From Candidatus Saccharimonadota bacterium (GTDB taxonomy: Bacteria > Patescibacteriota > Saccharimonadia > Saccharimonadales > UBA7683): a stretch of DNA of 39,734 nucleotides. The stretch spans positions 1 through 39,734 of the forward strand of contig JAGOUG010000001.1 of NCBI GenBank assembly GCA_018061375.1, given 5' to 3'. The translations under genes were made by a program, and so were the position numbers. Shown in pieces: positions 15,138 to 24,182 of this stretch; positions within the stretch are counted from its first letter, which is position 1, and each line of letters opens with the position of its first letter. The notes beneath the pieces were generated by a model. It was not told the origin of the DNA and did not search any database. It was given only the letters and a program-made list of their open reading frames with translations.

Positions 15138-17261
15138 ATGTCAGACATTATTAACCCGTTCGGTAAAGATATCATCAGTGTAGAAACTGAGCTTTGCGGA
15201 CGTACACTTAAATTTGAAGTTAACCGACTTGGTTTTAGAACTTCAGCTTCAGTACTTGTTAGCTACGGCGATACAGTTGTACTTGGTACAGCTATGGTTG
15301 GTAAAAAGCCGATTAGCGGAATGGATTATTTTCCACTTTCAGTCGATTATGAAGAAAAGTTTTATGCAGCTGGAAAAATCAGCGGCAGTCGGTTCATTAA
15401 AAGAGAAGGCCGACCTTCTGACGATGCTGTGTTAATTGGCCGATTGATTGATCGTCCAATTCGACCACTGTTCCCAAAGGGCTATAGGCAAGAGGTACAG
15501 GCAGTTGCTACAGTTCTATCTATGGATCCAAGCTTCCGCCCAGATATGGTTGCAATGATTGCACTCTCTACGGCACTCTCACTTACTGGTGCACCGTTTG
15601 AAGGTCCTGTTGCAGGACTCCGCGTTGCACGTGTAAATGATGAATTTAAAGCATTTGCAACACCAGAAGAGATTGCAAATAGCGATTTAGACCTTGTTGT
15701 AGCAGCTACAGAAAAAGCCATTATTATGGTTGAGGCTGGTGCAAGTGAAGTCAGCGAAGAGCTCGTTGGTGATGGGCTAGCCTGGGCATTTGATGCTATG
15801 CAGCCAGCCGTTGCACTTCAAAAAGAGTTGGTAGAAAAAATGCAGCCAGCCAAGCTTGAATATACACTTGTACTTCCAGATGCGGCAATTCAAGAAGAGG
15901 TAAACACTTGGGTAGAAGGCAAATTTGGTGAATCTGTACGTGTACCGTACCCAGAACGTAACGAACTTGTCAGTGTACTCCGAGATGCCTTTCACGTAGA
16001 CTTTAAAGAGAAGCACGGTGAAGATACCTATAAAGATCTCCATGCAGATTACGACGAAGCATTCACCAAAGCACTTCATGAAGATGTTCGAAGGGGAATT
16101 GTTGACCATAACCTACGACCAGATGGCCGACAGTTAGACGAAGTTCGTACACTCAGCTCAGATGTTGGTGTACTACCTCGTACGCATGGTTCAAGCATAT
16201 TCACCCGCGGTATGACGCAGGCGCTTAATGTTATTACACTGGCACCGCTTTCTTACGCACAGGTTGTTGATACTATGGAACAAAACGACGGTGAACGTCG
16301 CTACATGCACCATTACAACGCACCAGGTTGGACAGTTGGTGAAGTTCGCAGAATCGGTTCACCGGGCCGCCGAGAAATCGGTCACGGCTACCTTGCTGAG
16401 CGTGCGCTTATGGCAGTACTCCCTGCTGAAGAAGACTTCCCATATGCAATTCGTTCAGTTACAGAAATTATGAGTCAGAATGGTTCTACCAGCATGGCTG
16501 CAACATGCTCGAGCTGTTTGGCACTTATGGATGCTGGCGTACCTCTAAAACGACCAGTTTCTGGAATCGCAATGGGTCTTATGATGGACGGTGATACACC
16601 ATACGTACTTTCTGATATTGCTGACGCTGAAGATTTTGCTGGTGATATGGACTTTAAAGTCACCGGTACCGAAAAAGGTATCACGGCGCTGCAGATGGAT
16701 ATGAAGGTTCACGGACTACCGGTTGAGATTCTCCGTGAAGCGTTAGAAAAAGGTAAGATCGGCCGAGCTAAAATTTTGGAACACATGATTAGCGTAATCT
16801 CTCAGCCGCGCGAAAAACTCAGCCCGTATGCACCACGGATTGAAAAAATTATGATCAACCCTGAAAAAATTGGTGCAATTATTGGTAAGGGTGGCGAAAC
16901 CATTAACAAAATTACTTCTGAAACTGGCGCACAGATTGATATTAAAGATGACGGCCTTGTTACTGTTTCTGCAGTAGACGGCGTTGCAATTGAAAAAGCT
17001 ATGGATTGGATTAAGGGGCTAGTTGAAGAACCTGAAGTTGGCAAAATTTATAACGGCCGAGTTGTAAAGGTAATGGACTTCGGTGCATTCGTACAATTTA
17101 TGCCAGGCCTTGATGGCATGGTGCACATTTCTGAAATGGGTGAAGGCCGTGTAGAACGAGTTACTGACGTAGTAAATGAAGGAGACGAAGTAAAAGTTAA
17201 GCTTATGGCAATCGATGACCGCGGTAGAATGAACCTAAGTATTAAGGCAGCAAAGGAATAA
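15138..17261 (+). CDS. pnp: Polyribonucleotide nucleotidyltransferase (PNPase)
   Basis: A 707-residue phosphorolytic 3'-5' exoribonuclease. It has two RNase PH domains separated by a helical domain, a KH domain (IMINPEKIGAIIGKGGETINKI, with GKGG) and a C-terminal S1 domain (GRVVKVMDFGAFVQFMPGLDGMVHISE). The catalytic Asp pair is in GDMDFKVTGT...LQMDMK. I chose ATG 15138 because GAAAGGA lies eight bases upstream and SDIINPFGKD fits a PNPase start; the frame runs open to 15051 but without support. It heads a cluster with a small orf, a uracil-DNA glycosylase and RNase J. Confidence 0.97.
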   Translation: MSDIINPFGKDIISVETELCGRTLKFEVNRLGFRTSASVLVSYGDTVVLGTAMVGKKPISGMDYFPLSVDYEEKFYAAGKISGSRFIKREGRPSDDAVLIGRLIDRPIRPLFPKGYRQEVQAVATVLSMDPSFRPDMVAMIALSTALSLTGAPFEGPVAGLRVARVNDEFKAFATPEEIANSDLDLVVAATEKAIIMVEAGASEVSEELVGDGLAWAFDAMQPAVALQKELVEKMQPAKLEYTLVLPDAAIQEEVNTWVEGKFGESVRVPYPERNELVSVLRDAFHVDFKEKHGEDTYKDLHADYDEAFTKALHEDVRRGIVDHNLRPDGRQLDEVRTLSSDVGVLPRTHGSSIFTRGMTQALNVITLAPLSYAQVVDTMEQNDGERRYMHHYNAPGWTVGEVRRIGSPGRREIGHGYLAERALMAVLPAEEDFPYAIRSVTEIMSQNGSTSMAATCSSCLALMDAGVPLKRPVSGIAMGLMMDGDTPYVLSDIADAEDFAGDMDFKVTGTEKGITALQMDMKVHGLPVEILREALEKGKIGRAKILEHMISVISQPREKLSPYAPRIEKIMINPEKIGAIIGKGGETINKITSETGAQIDIKDDGLVTVSAVDGVAIEKAMDWIKGLVEEPEVGKIYNGRVVKVMDFGAFVQFMPGLDGMVHISEMGEGRVERVTDVVNEGDEVKVKLMAIDDRGRMNLSIKAAKE

Positions 17262-17263
17262 CA

Positions 17264-17617
17264 TTGGCTGAGTTGACTCCCGAATTTCTAACAATGCCTT
17301 CCGGGGAAGATAAACTGAGACTCCTAGGGTTACTGGCACATGTGCGGTATCAGCAAATAACTTCTGATGTCTCAGCAGAACTAGGAGTGACAGTGTATGA
17401 GCCAATTTTTAGTAGAGTCTGCCACCGTGGTGTCACATTTGATGAACTCCCGCCGGTATTTCAACACGAGTTTTTGGCAGAAGCTGGGATAAATCCTGAT
17501 TTTGCTGCGGTTGCGAGCCCGCTTTTACCCGCAATTAGAGCGGTTACATTTGCGGTTGAACAAGGAGTCTCTGCACAAAAAATTAATGACACTATTTTAG
17601 AGGCTGGGGCAGCGTAG
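17264..17617 (+). CDS. Small hypothetical protein, TTG start
   Basis: A 117-residue soluble, mostly helical protein that I do not recognise. The TTG start lies two bases after the pnp stop with AAAGGA (17252-17257) six bases upstream, inside the end of pnp, so translation is well supported and coupled. Segments such as LRLLGLLAHVRYQQITSDVSAELG and LLPAIRAVTFAVEQGVSAQKINDTI suggest a helical fold. The next gene starts four bases after its stop. Its place between PNPase and RNase J hints at, but does not show, a link to RNA turnover. Confidence 0.65.
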   Translation: MAELTPEFLTMPSGEDKLRLLGLLAHVRYQQITSDVSAELGVTVYEPIFSRVCHRGVTFDELPPVFQHEFLAEAGINPDFAAVASPLLPAIRAVTFAVEQGVSAQKINDTILEAGAA

Positions 17618-17621
17618 CAGT

Positions 17622-18197
17622 ATGAGCTCAAATACACCCCAGCTACTGAAGATTTCGGACGATATAGTTACAGATAATATTTGTCTTGAGCTACGAGAAC
17701 AGGCGACTCAGCTTGTATTTGCCGACGGGAATTCCGAGGCTGATATTGTCTTCATCGGGGAGGCTCCAGGGAAGAAGGAGGACGAAACTGGATTGCCATT
17801 TATGGGAGCAGCGGGGAAGTTTTTAAATACAATGCTTGAATCTATTGGGATGCGACGTGAAGACGTGTATATTACTAATATAGTTAAGTATCGTCCACCG
17901 AAGAACCGCGATCCTTCTGCGGACGAGAAACAGGCTTTCTGGCCATACTTGATGCGTCAACTGGATGTCATTAAACCAAAACTGGTTGTGACATTAGGCC
18001 GGCACAGCATGGATTATTTTCTGCCGGGCATGAAGATAGGAGAGGTTCACGGCGAACTTCAGCATATCAACATGTCAGACCGAACGCAGGTGTTATTGCC
18101 GTTGTATCACCCTGCAGCAGCGTTATATAACGGAGGTTTACGTCAAATTCTTATGGAAGATTTTGCACGTATACCAACTATTTTGAAACAAATTTAA
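17622..18197 (+). CDS. Uracil-DNA glycosylase, family 4-like, lacking Fe-S ligands
   Basis: A 191-residue glycosylase of the family-4 type. Motif A is IGEAPGKKEDETGLPFMGAAGKFL (~45-68), YITNIVKYRPPKNRDP follows, and LYHPAAAL near residue 163 gives the second active-site motif. Family-4 enzymes hold a [4Fe-4S] cluster with four Cys. Here only Cys21 remains: the usual Cys in 'VKCRPP' is Tyr90 and the one after the Glu is Phe106. The protein is therefore probably cluster-free. The active-site motifs are intact, so activity on uracil in DNA is plausible. It lies in the pnp-rnj operon. Confidence 0.88.
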   Translation: MSSNTPQLLKISDDIVTDNICLELREQATQLVFADGNSEADIVFIGEAPGKKEDETGLPFMGAAGKFLNTMLESIGMRREDVYITNIVKYRPPKNRDPSADEKQAFWPYLMRQLDVIKPKLVVTLGRHSMDYFLPGMKIGEVHGELQHINMSDRTQVLLPLYHPAAALYNGGLRQILMEDFARIPTILKQI

Positions 18198-18201
18198 AAC
18201 T

Positions 18202-18217
18202 CTTATTAAAGAATAAG
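18202..18217 (+). promoter_or_regulatory. Short AT-rich hairpin in the RNase J leader
   Basis: CTTATT, loop AAAG, AATAAG, immediately before the AAAAGGAG ribosome-binding site of RNase J. A weak stem; it could tune initiation. Confidence 0.3.
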
Positions 18218-18233
18218 AAAAGGAGAAACCATA

Positions 18234-20228
18234 ATGGTAAAACCAAGAATGCAACCAAAAAACCCCGAGGAACATCGGGAAAAAGCACAGAAATATCAAC
18301 AACCACAGCGTCAAGAACGTGCACCTCGTGAGCGAATTCAGTCTTCTCAGATGAAGACAAACCGTGGCGAAGCAATTAGAACTGCACGACGTAATTTTGA
18401 AACTGCCGATAAAGCAGTTGACCGTTGGAACGTGTTTGAAAAGCACCATGAACGCCAAGCAAACAGCATCCCGCTTTCACAACCAGATCGACTCAGAATT
18501 ACAATTTTGGGTGGTCTTGAAGGTATCGGTGAAAAAAATATGATGGTTATAGAACACGGTAATGATGCAATTATTGTCGATAGCGGCTTTGACCTTTCAG
18601 TAGATCTACCAGGTGTTAACTTTGCTATTCCAGCAACTCAGTACCTCGAAGGTATTAAGAATAAAATCCGCGCCTACGTGGTAACACACGGGCATATGGA
18701 CCATATTGCGGCCCTACCGTATGTTGGTGAAGAATACCCGGCACCAATTTACTGCGGAAGCCACTTTACGGCGGGAATGATTGAAAAGCAGTTTGAAAAT
18801 ATCAATCAAGAACGTGGTACAGAACTCAACCCAGACGTAATTATCCTCAACATGGATAACCACGAACGACACGTCATTTCACCATCGTTTACAATTGAGT
18901 TCCTCAGAATTACGCACTCGATTCCAGATTGTTCAACACTTGTTATCGATACGCCAGTTGGCCGATTAGTTAATACGGGAGACTTCCGCCTAGACCCTGA
19001 ACCACTCGATCAGCACCCTTCAGATCTTGCTCGCTTAAACGAGCTTGGTAAAGAAGGCACACTACTATTAATGAGTGACAGTACGAACGCTCGATATGTT
19101 GGTAGAACGCAAACTGAACACACACTTCAGAAGAGTTTTAATGACATTTTTGAACAAACAGCTGGGCGTATATTTGTTGCGATCTTCTCAACTAATATGA
19201 ACCGTGTGCAAATGATTATTAATTCTGCAGCAGCCGCGGGCAGAAAAGTTGCCTTCGACGGCCGCGGTATGATGGCTGTTGGCGAAATCGCAGTACGAAC
19301 AGGTAACCTTAAAATTCCAAAAGGTACAGTGATTGCTATGCGCGAGGCACCAAATGTACCAGAAGAACAACTTGTAGTTGTCTGTACTGGAGGTCAGGGC
19401 GAACCAAATTCAGCACTACAGCGTATGAGTATTGGCGAACATAAGCACATCAAACTAAAAGAAGGCGACACTATTGTAGTAAGTTCTTCACCGATTCCGG
19501 GTAACGAAGTACGCTACCAGCAGATCGGTAATGACCTTGCTGAACTTGGTTGTACTATTTTCAGACACCCTTCACGAGATATCGATGGCTGTGGTCCACT
19601 ACACGTTTCTGGGCACGCAAACCAAGATGAACTGAAAGAAATGGTGGAGATGACTCGGCCGAAGTTTGTACTACCAATTCACGGCGGTATGCTCGACCGA
19701 AGATACCACGGCAAAGCCGCTGTTGCTGGTGGAGTACCTCAGGAGAATGTTATCTTAGCAAAGAATGGTTCAATACTTGAATTTGATGCAGAAGGAAAGT
19801 TCTATGACGCTGGTGAGGCACCAGCTGGTGCAGTCTTGGTAGATCAAACAGGCGCGATCGTGCCTGGTCTCGTTGCCAAGGATCGACTACTTATGAGTGA
19901 AGAGGGGATGGTTGTTATTATGCTAACCATCGACCGAAAATCTGGCCGTCTACTGACGAGCCCAGATATCATTACTCGTGGCTTCATCTATATTAGAGAC
20001 AACGCAGAGTTAATGGATGGTCTTCGTGCAGAGCTGAAACGTGCATCTGCACAGCGCTTCACTCGGGTTGATCTCGATAGGTTCAAGCAAGAACTGAAAG
20101 ATCATATTAGTCACTACTTGTACGAGCACACGAAGCGTTCACCAGTACTGATCCCGGTTGTAAATGTTATTGGTTCAAACGGCCGCAGCAACGTGAAGCC
20201 AAAACCACTCGCTGACGCTGCGCAATAA
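18234..20228 (+). CDS. rnj: Ribonuclease J
   Basis: A 664-residue metallo-beta-lactamase/beta-CASP RNase with 5'-3' exo- and endonuclease activity in mRNA decay and rRNA processing. The zinc motif HGHMDH is at 152-157, NTGDFRLD follows, then the beta-CASP domain and a C-terminal region with PIHGGMLDRRYHGKAA. Residues 1-~85 are a basic, Gln/Arg-rich extension ahead of the usual start (RITILGGLEGIGEKN) that may bind RNA; RNase J is usually ~555 residues. AAAAGGAG upstream supports ATG 18234. Linkage with pnp suggests co-expression of decay enzymes. Confidence 0.95.
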   Translation: MVKPRMQPKNPEEHREKAQKYQQPQRQERAPRERIQSSQMKTNRGEAIRTARRNFETADKAVDRWNVFEKHHERQANSIPLSQPDRLRITILGGLEGIGEKNMMVIEHGNDAIIVDSGFDLSVDLPGVNFAIPATQYLEGIKNKIRAYVVTHGHMDHIAALPYVGEEYPAPIYCGSHFTAGMIEKQFENINQERGTELNPDVIILNMDNHERHVISPSFTIEFLRITHSIPDCSTLVIDTPVGRLVNTGDFRLDPEPLDQHPSDLARLNELGKEGTLLLMSDSTNARYVGRTQTEHTLQKSFNDIFEQTAGRIFVAIFSTNMNRVQMIINSAAAAGRKVAFDGRGMMAVGEIAVRTGNLKIPKGTVIAMREAPNVPEEQLVVVCTGGQGEPNSALQRMSIGEHKHIKLKEGDTIVVSSSPIPGNEVRYQQIGNDLAELGCTIFRHPSRDIDGCGPLHVSGHANQDELKEMVEMTRPKFVLPIHGGMLDRRYHGKAAVAGGVPQENVILAKNGSILEFDAEGKFYDAGEAPAGAVLVDQTGAIVPGLVAKDRLLMSEEGMVVIMLTIDRKSGRLLTSPDIITRGFIYIRDNAELMDGLRAELKRASAQRFTRVDLDRFKQELKDHISHYLYEHTKRSPVLIPVVNVIGSNGRSNVKPKPLADAAQ

Positions 20229-20253
20229 TAGTGGTAAAAAGTATAAAATAGTG

Positions 20254-20282
20254 TTGTAATTTTTAAACGCTTATGGTATACT
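20254..20282 (+). promoter_or_regulatory. ftsK promoter (near-leaderless)
   Basis: TTGTAA (20254-20259), 17-bp spacer ending TGG, TATACT (20277-20282), ending eight bases before ATG 20291. Confidence 0.6.
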
Positions 20283-20290
20283 ACTAGGGT

Positions 20291-22498
20291 ATGGCAAAAA
20301 GAAAAAAGTCTCGAAAAAAATCTGCAGCCAAAGCCTCACCAAAGGTTCAGCATCTGTTACCAAACGGATGGTGGCAGCAGGTTGTCAGTGTAATTCTTGG
20401 TCTCGGCGGGGTCCTCCTGCTACTGGCGATTTTTAACCTCGCCGGTCCGGCGCCACTTGCAATGTTTAACTTCACAAGAACACTGTTTGGGTATGGTGCA
20501 TATCTTATACCAGTAATTCTATTAACCCTGACAGTTCAGAAGTTCATAAGTGAAGACAATAAGCTCAGCGGTAGCGTATATGGTGGCTCGCTCCTATTTA
20601 TTGCAACACTCGCCTCGTTTATCCACCTGTTTGTTGATCCTACTGAATCAAAACTTCTTGTTGAAACTGGCAAGGGTGGGGGACTAATTGGTTCTGGAAT
20701 CGACACATTTGTTGCGGGCTTTTTAAGCCCAATTGCGGCAGGCGTAATTTTATTCGCTTTAATGCTACTTTCGCTACTCTTTGTACTAAAAATTCCGATT
20801 AAAGATGTCTTTAAGGCATTCTTCAGCATATTCAAGCAAGAAGCTCCAGATGATGAAATGCGCCCAAAAAATGCTGACACAACCAAGATATCTCGTTCGG
20901 TAGATGAGATGAAACTTAACACCGGCGTCGCGATAGAAAACGATACTCGTGATACACAGGGTTCACCACGGCTTTCTTCACTTAAGAATAGTGTCACACA
21001 AGACAAAGTGGAAGAAAGCAAGGATGCGCTTACAATGGCGAGTGATCCAAACTGGAACTTACCGAGTATTGATCTTCTGAGCAATAAGCAGAGCAAGGCA
21101 GATCCGGGAGATATCAAGCATAATGCCCAGGTTATTAAAGATACCATGCAAGACTTCAAAATTGACGTTTCAATGGAAGAGGCAAATGTTGGCCCTAAGG
21201 TAACACAGTACACCCTGAAGCCACCTGCAGGAGTCCGGCTTTCTAAAATTACCGCGCTCGATGGCAACTTGGCGCTGAGTCTCGGCGCTGAAGCTATTCG
21301 TATTGAAGCCCCGATTCCTGGTAAACGAGCAGTTGGTGTTGAAGTGCCAAACAAAAAGGCCGCAACGGTAAACCTCCGCAGTATTATAGACACTAACGCA
21401 TGGGCTGACGCAAAATCTCAGCTCAGCTTTGCAATCGGTAAAGATATTTCTGGACACCCAATTGTTGGTGAGCTCGAGACAATGCCGCACCTTCTTATAG
21501 CAGGTCAGACCGGGTCTGGTAAATCAGTTATGATAAATACTCTTCTTACGAGTTTGTTATACAGAAACTCACCAGCAGATCTTAAGTTGATACTAGTTGA
21601 TCCGAAGCAGGTTGAGTTAACGCCATATAAAAACATTCCTCATCTGTTAACACCAGTAATTACCGAACCTGAAAAGTGTATCTCTGCACTTAAATGGTCG
21701 GTTAATGAGATGGAAAGACGATATTCATTACTTGCAGAAAAAGGAAAACGAAATATCGAGAGCTATAATAGTTCGAACCAAGAAGATCATATGCCATACA
21801 TTGTGATTGTTATAGACGAACTCTCAGATCTTATGATGATTGCAGCACGTGATGTAGAGGCCTTAATTGTACGCATAGCACAGAAGGCTAGGGCTGTGGG
21901 TATACATTTAGTGCTCGCAACTCAGCGTCCTTCGGTAGATGTTATTACTGGGCTTATTAAGGCTAATATTCCTGCTCGTATTGCCTTTACGGTAGCTTCA
22001 CAAATAGATTCCCGCACAATTATCGATCAGATGGGTGCTGAAAAATTACTTGGTAAGGGTGATTTACTTATTACAACTGCAACACATCCAAAACCACGAC
22101 GTGTACAGGGTGCAAACGTTGAAGACCTAGAGATTGTCAAAATCACCTCGTTCTTGAAAGACCAGCGTCCACCTGACTTTAATGATGAGGTCGTTACACA
22201 ACCGGTTCAAATTAGTTCTCGAGGTGGCATGGTTATGGACATGGACAGCGGTTCTGACGATGCAATGTTTAAAGATGCCGTGCAGTGTGTAATCGAAAGC
22301 GGAAAGGCATCTGCAAGCTTGCTTCAGAGACGTCTCAGGGTTGGCTATGCCCGTGCAGCACGACTGGTTGAAGATATGGAAGAACAGGGTATTATCGGCC
22401 CCGCAGACGGTGCTCGACCACGCGACGTGCTCGTCTCATCCCTCGATGATGTATTTGGAAGCGATACCTCAAGTGCGGACGATACCGAGGAACTATAG
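20291..22498 (+). CDS. ftsK: DNA translocase FtsK/SpoIIIE
   Basis: A 735-residue membrane-anchored, hexameric dsDNA pump that clears and segregates chromosomes at the septum. The N-terminus is basic, then about four membrane segments occupy ~28-170. A short linker (~185-260) is followed by the motor: Walker A GQTGSGKS (405-412), Walker B VIVIDELSDLMM (~505). The C-terminal winged-helix gamma domain (DAVQCVIESGKASASLLQRRLRVGYARAARLVEDME) reads orienting sequences. The linker is short compared with E. coli FtsK and similar to SpoIIIE-type proteins. Confidence 0.97.
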   Translation: MAKRKKSRKKSAAKASPKVQHLLPNGWWQQVVSVILGLGGVLLLLAIFNLAGPAPLAMFNFTRTLFGYGAYLIPVILLTLTVQKFISEDNKLSGSVYGGSLLFIATLASFIHLFVDPTESKLLVETGKGGGLIGSGIDTFVAGFLSPIAAGVILFALMLLSLLFVLKIPIKDVFKAFFSIFKQEAPDDEMRPKNADTTKISRSVDEMKLNTGVAIENDTRDTQGSPRLSSLKNSVTQDKVEESKDALTMASDPNWNLPSIDLLSNKQSKADPGDIKHNAQVIKDTMQDFKIDVSMEEANVGPKVTQYTLKPPAGVRLSKITALDGNLALSLGAEAIRIEAPIPGKRAVGVEVPNKKAATVNLRSIIDTNAWADAKSQLSFAIGKDISGHPIVGELETMPHLLIAGQTGSGKSVMINTLLTSLLYRNSPADLKLILVDPKQVELTPYKNIPHLLTPVITEPEKCISALKWSVNEMERRYSLLAEKGKRNIESYNSSNQEDHMPYIVIVIDELSDLMMIAARDVEALIVRIAQKARAVGIHLVLATQRPSVDVITGLIKANIPARIAFTVASQIDSRTIIDQMGAEKLLGKGDLLITTATHPKPRRVQGANVEDLEIVKITSFLKDQRPPDFNDEVVTQPVQISSRGGMVMDMDSGSDDAMFKDAVQCVIESGKASASLLQRRLRVGYARAARLVEDMEEQGIIGPADGARPRDVLVSSLDDVFGSDTSSADDTEEL

Positions 22499-22540
22499 TT
22501 TGAATCGGGGGTATCTGAACCTGCCCAGTAGGATCACGCG

Positions 22541-22882
22541 GTGAGCCCAGCTATTTTTGTAGTTATCGGCACACAGTTGTTGTTTCTGACGAGTGACATT
22601 ATGGGCAGACACTACATGGTCCAAGACGGCTTTAAGCTGAGTACATTTTTATCATTGTGGTTTCTTGGGTATCAAGCGGTACGCTTTGTGGCAACTATTG
22701 GGCAGCTCTATGTCTTCACACAGTTTGAGCTTGGTAAGACCATGACATTATTTGCTGTTGCCGGCTTGGTCATGGCAAATATAGCGGGTTACTTATTGCT
22801 CGGTGAGGTTCTTACGCTAAAGGCATATATTGCGATTGCCCTCGCAATTACGGCATTCATCATTCTCGCACTTGCAAAGTAA
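22541..22882 (+). CDS. EamA/DMT-like small membrane protein (4 TM)
   Basis: A 113-residue protein made of about four hydrophobic segments, ending AYIAIALAITAFIILALAK, with the LLGEVLTLKAYIAIALAITAFI pattern typical of half-size drug/metabolite transporters (EamA or SMR-like). Such half proteins work as dimers; the substrate cannot be inferred. The GTG start is supported by AGGA seven bases upstream. It follows ftsK after 42 bases and may be transcribed with it. Confidence 0.65.
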   Translation: MSPAIFVVIGTQLLFLTSDIMGRHYMVQDGFKLSTFLSLWFLGYQAVRFVATIGQLYVFTQFELGKTMTLFAVAGLVMANIAGYLLLGEVLTLKAYIAIALAITAFIILALAK

Positions 22883-22938
22883 GTCAGAGTCATAACGCTT
22901 TTGTATAGTTAATCAGTTTACTGTATATCTAGTAGGAT

Positions 22939-23427
22939 ATGAGATTTCAACTTGAAGGTACTACTAATGTTGAGACAGTTGATGTAACAGAGGCCCGTGA
23001 CTTTTTTGAAGAATCAGCCGATTTTCAAACTGGTGATGAGTTATATGATTCAGCGGTGAGATACTTTGGTGATAAATTTTTTAGTTCAATCGACTACAAA
23101 CATAAGTATCGTCAAGGCCACGCTCCGACCCTTAGTTATATGAGTCTTGAGCAGGCTGAAGAAATGGCCGTGAGCTATCAGCGGATGTTTGAGCGTGTCG
23201 TAGATGCTCGGCGATTTCTTGAAATACATGCTGAAACATTAGTTACGTTTTGGCAGACATCAAAATATGGGTTAAGGAGTGCCTATACGGACGTACTGGC
23301 CGACATACTATCTAATAGTCCACAGTTTATAGACAAGTATTTCGAAGGAGACGAAGGACAGTATAACCGGGATTGCTTCAATGCTGTGCAATGGTTAGAT
23401 AGTTGGCTCCGCTTCGAAAAGGATTGA
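22939..23427 (+). CDS. Hypothetical protein (162 aa)
   Basis: I do not recognise this acidic, largely helical, soluble protein (for example RMFERVVDARRFLEIHAETLVTFWQTSKYGL and QYNRDCFNAVQWLDSWLRFEKD). It has no signal peptide or membrane segment. A possible promoter is TTGTAT-17-TATATC (22901-22929), whose end is nine bases before the ATG; there is no well-placed Shine-Dalgarno. Confidence 0.55.
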   Translation: MRFQLEGTTNVETVDVTEARDFFEESADFQTGDELYDSAVRYFGDKFFSSIDYKHKYRQGHAPTLSYMSLEQAEEMAVSYQRMFERVVDARRFLEIHAETLVTFWQTSKYGLRSAYTDVLADILSNSPQFIDKYFEGDEGQYNRDCFNAVQWLDSWLRFEKD

Positions 23428-23452
23428 CTTTAACTATATAATATGCTAAAAT
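23424..23452 (+). promoter_or_regulatory. Promoter of the GNAT-like gene
   Basis: TTGACT (23424-23429), 17-bp spacer ending TGC, TAAAAT (23447-23452, extended -10). The leader would be about 18 bases without a Shine-Dalgarno. Confidence 0.6.
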
Positions 23453-23476
23453 AAATAACGTAATAAGTGAACAAAA

Positions 23477-24046
23477 ATGGCAGAAACACTAAAACAATCT
23501 GATAGAGATCCTCAAGACGATATTTTCGTACCAACTTCCGGGCATATCGAGGACCATGATAAAGTCGGGCTACTTGATACAAGAACTCTACGAGCATTTG
23601 AAATAGAGTTACTTCTGGACCCAGAGCATACACTTCCAGATGTAGCAGTTCTGCCTGCGCCAGATACTCGTCAGGGCGGAAAGTATTGGACAAAGAATGT
23701 AATTATGCATGATGGTCAGAAAGTTGGTACGTGTACTGTTACGCAAGATCCAGACACGAAAGAACGTTGGTTCAATGAGGTTCACGTCGATCAGCGGGGA
23801 CAAGGGTTTGGACCGGCAGCGTATAAAGAAGCCATACAGCAGTCAATTATGGATGGATTTAGCTTTAGGACACATAATATATCTCAGACTACTGCAGCAA
23901 AGGAACGCTGGGAGGAACTAGCAGATGCGGGTGTCGCGCAGGTAGTAACGGAGTTCACGCCGACCATGGGTATAGACCCTAAGACAGGGCTTCCAAAGTA
24001 TGACGGTTACTACGTAGTTCCATCTGCTGAATCTATAAAGCAGTAA
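23477..24046 (+). CDS. GNAT-like N-acetyltransferase domain protein
   Basis: A 189-residue protein. Residues ~75-150 resemble a GNAT core: a beta strand (KVGTCTVTQD), then VHVDQRGQGFGPAAYKEAI with the acetyl-CoA pyrophosphate loop R-G-Q-G-F-G (107-112), and a helix with N-x-x-Q-x-x-AAKERWEEL as in GNAT motif B. Residues 1-70 are an uncharacterised acidic N-terminus. The substrate is unknown. The call rests on the motif only. Confidence 0.6.
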   Translation: MAETLKQSDRDPQDDIFVPTSGHIEDHDKVGLLDTRTLRAFEIELLLDPEHTLPDVAVLPAPDTRQGGKYWTKNVIMHDGQKVGTCTVTQDPDTKERWFNEVHVDQRGQGFGPAAYKEAIQQSIMDGFSFRTHNISQTTAAKERWEELADAGVAQVVTEFTPTMGIDPKTGLPKYDGYYVVPSAESIKQ

Positions 24047-24075
24047 TGTTGGTCTAGCGGTATTATTGACCAACA
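24047..24075. promoter_or_regulatory. Inverted repeat over the rpsF -35 box
   Basis: TGTTGGTC, 13-base spacer, GACCAACA: perfect 8-bp arms. The right arm overlaps the TTGACC -35 of the rpsF promoter, so it could be an operator, or a hairpin ending the upstream gene (no U-tract). Confidence 0.5.
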
Positions 24076-24094
24076 GGGGTAAGTTTGGTATAAT
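24066..24094 (+). promoter_or_regulatory. rpsF operon promoter
   Basis: TTGACC (24066-24071), 17-bp spacer ending TGG, TATAAT (24089-24094). It is one of the strongest promoters in the window; the start near 24101 leaves an approximately 82-base leader. Confidence 0.75.
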
Positions 24095-24114
24095 TTGGTT
24101 ACATTATTAACTCA

Positions 24115-24174
24115 AGCGTGACTTGTGAGGTTACGCTCCTCCAGAACCGAAAGGGGAAGGATGGAACCGAAAGG
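24115..24174 (+). promoter_or_regulatory. rpsF leader: hairpin and duplicated GAACCGAAAGG
   Basis: AGCGTGAC (24115-24122) pairs with GTTACGCT (24130-24137), with one G-U pair. GAACCGAAAGG then occurs twice, at 24144-24154 and 24164-24174, the second forming the ribosome-binding site. S6:S18 leader RNAs with a CCG element are known to control this operon elsewhere; correspondence here is inference. Confidence 0.45.
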
Positions 24175-24182
24175 AGTATTAC

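Noticed and set aside
23430..23693. Minus-strand open frame of 87 codons opposite the GNAT-like gene
   Set aside because: It overlaps the promoter and 5' half of a plus-strand gene with good signals, has no start signal of its own, and its composition is that of a reverse frame.
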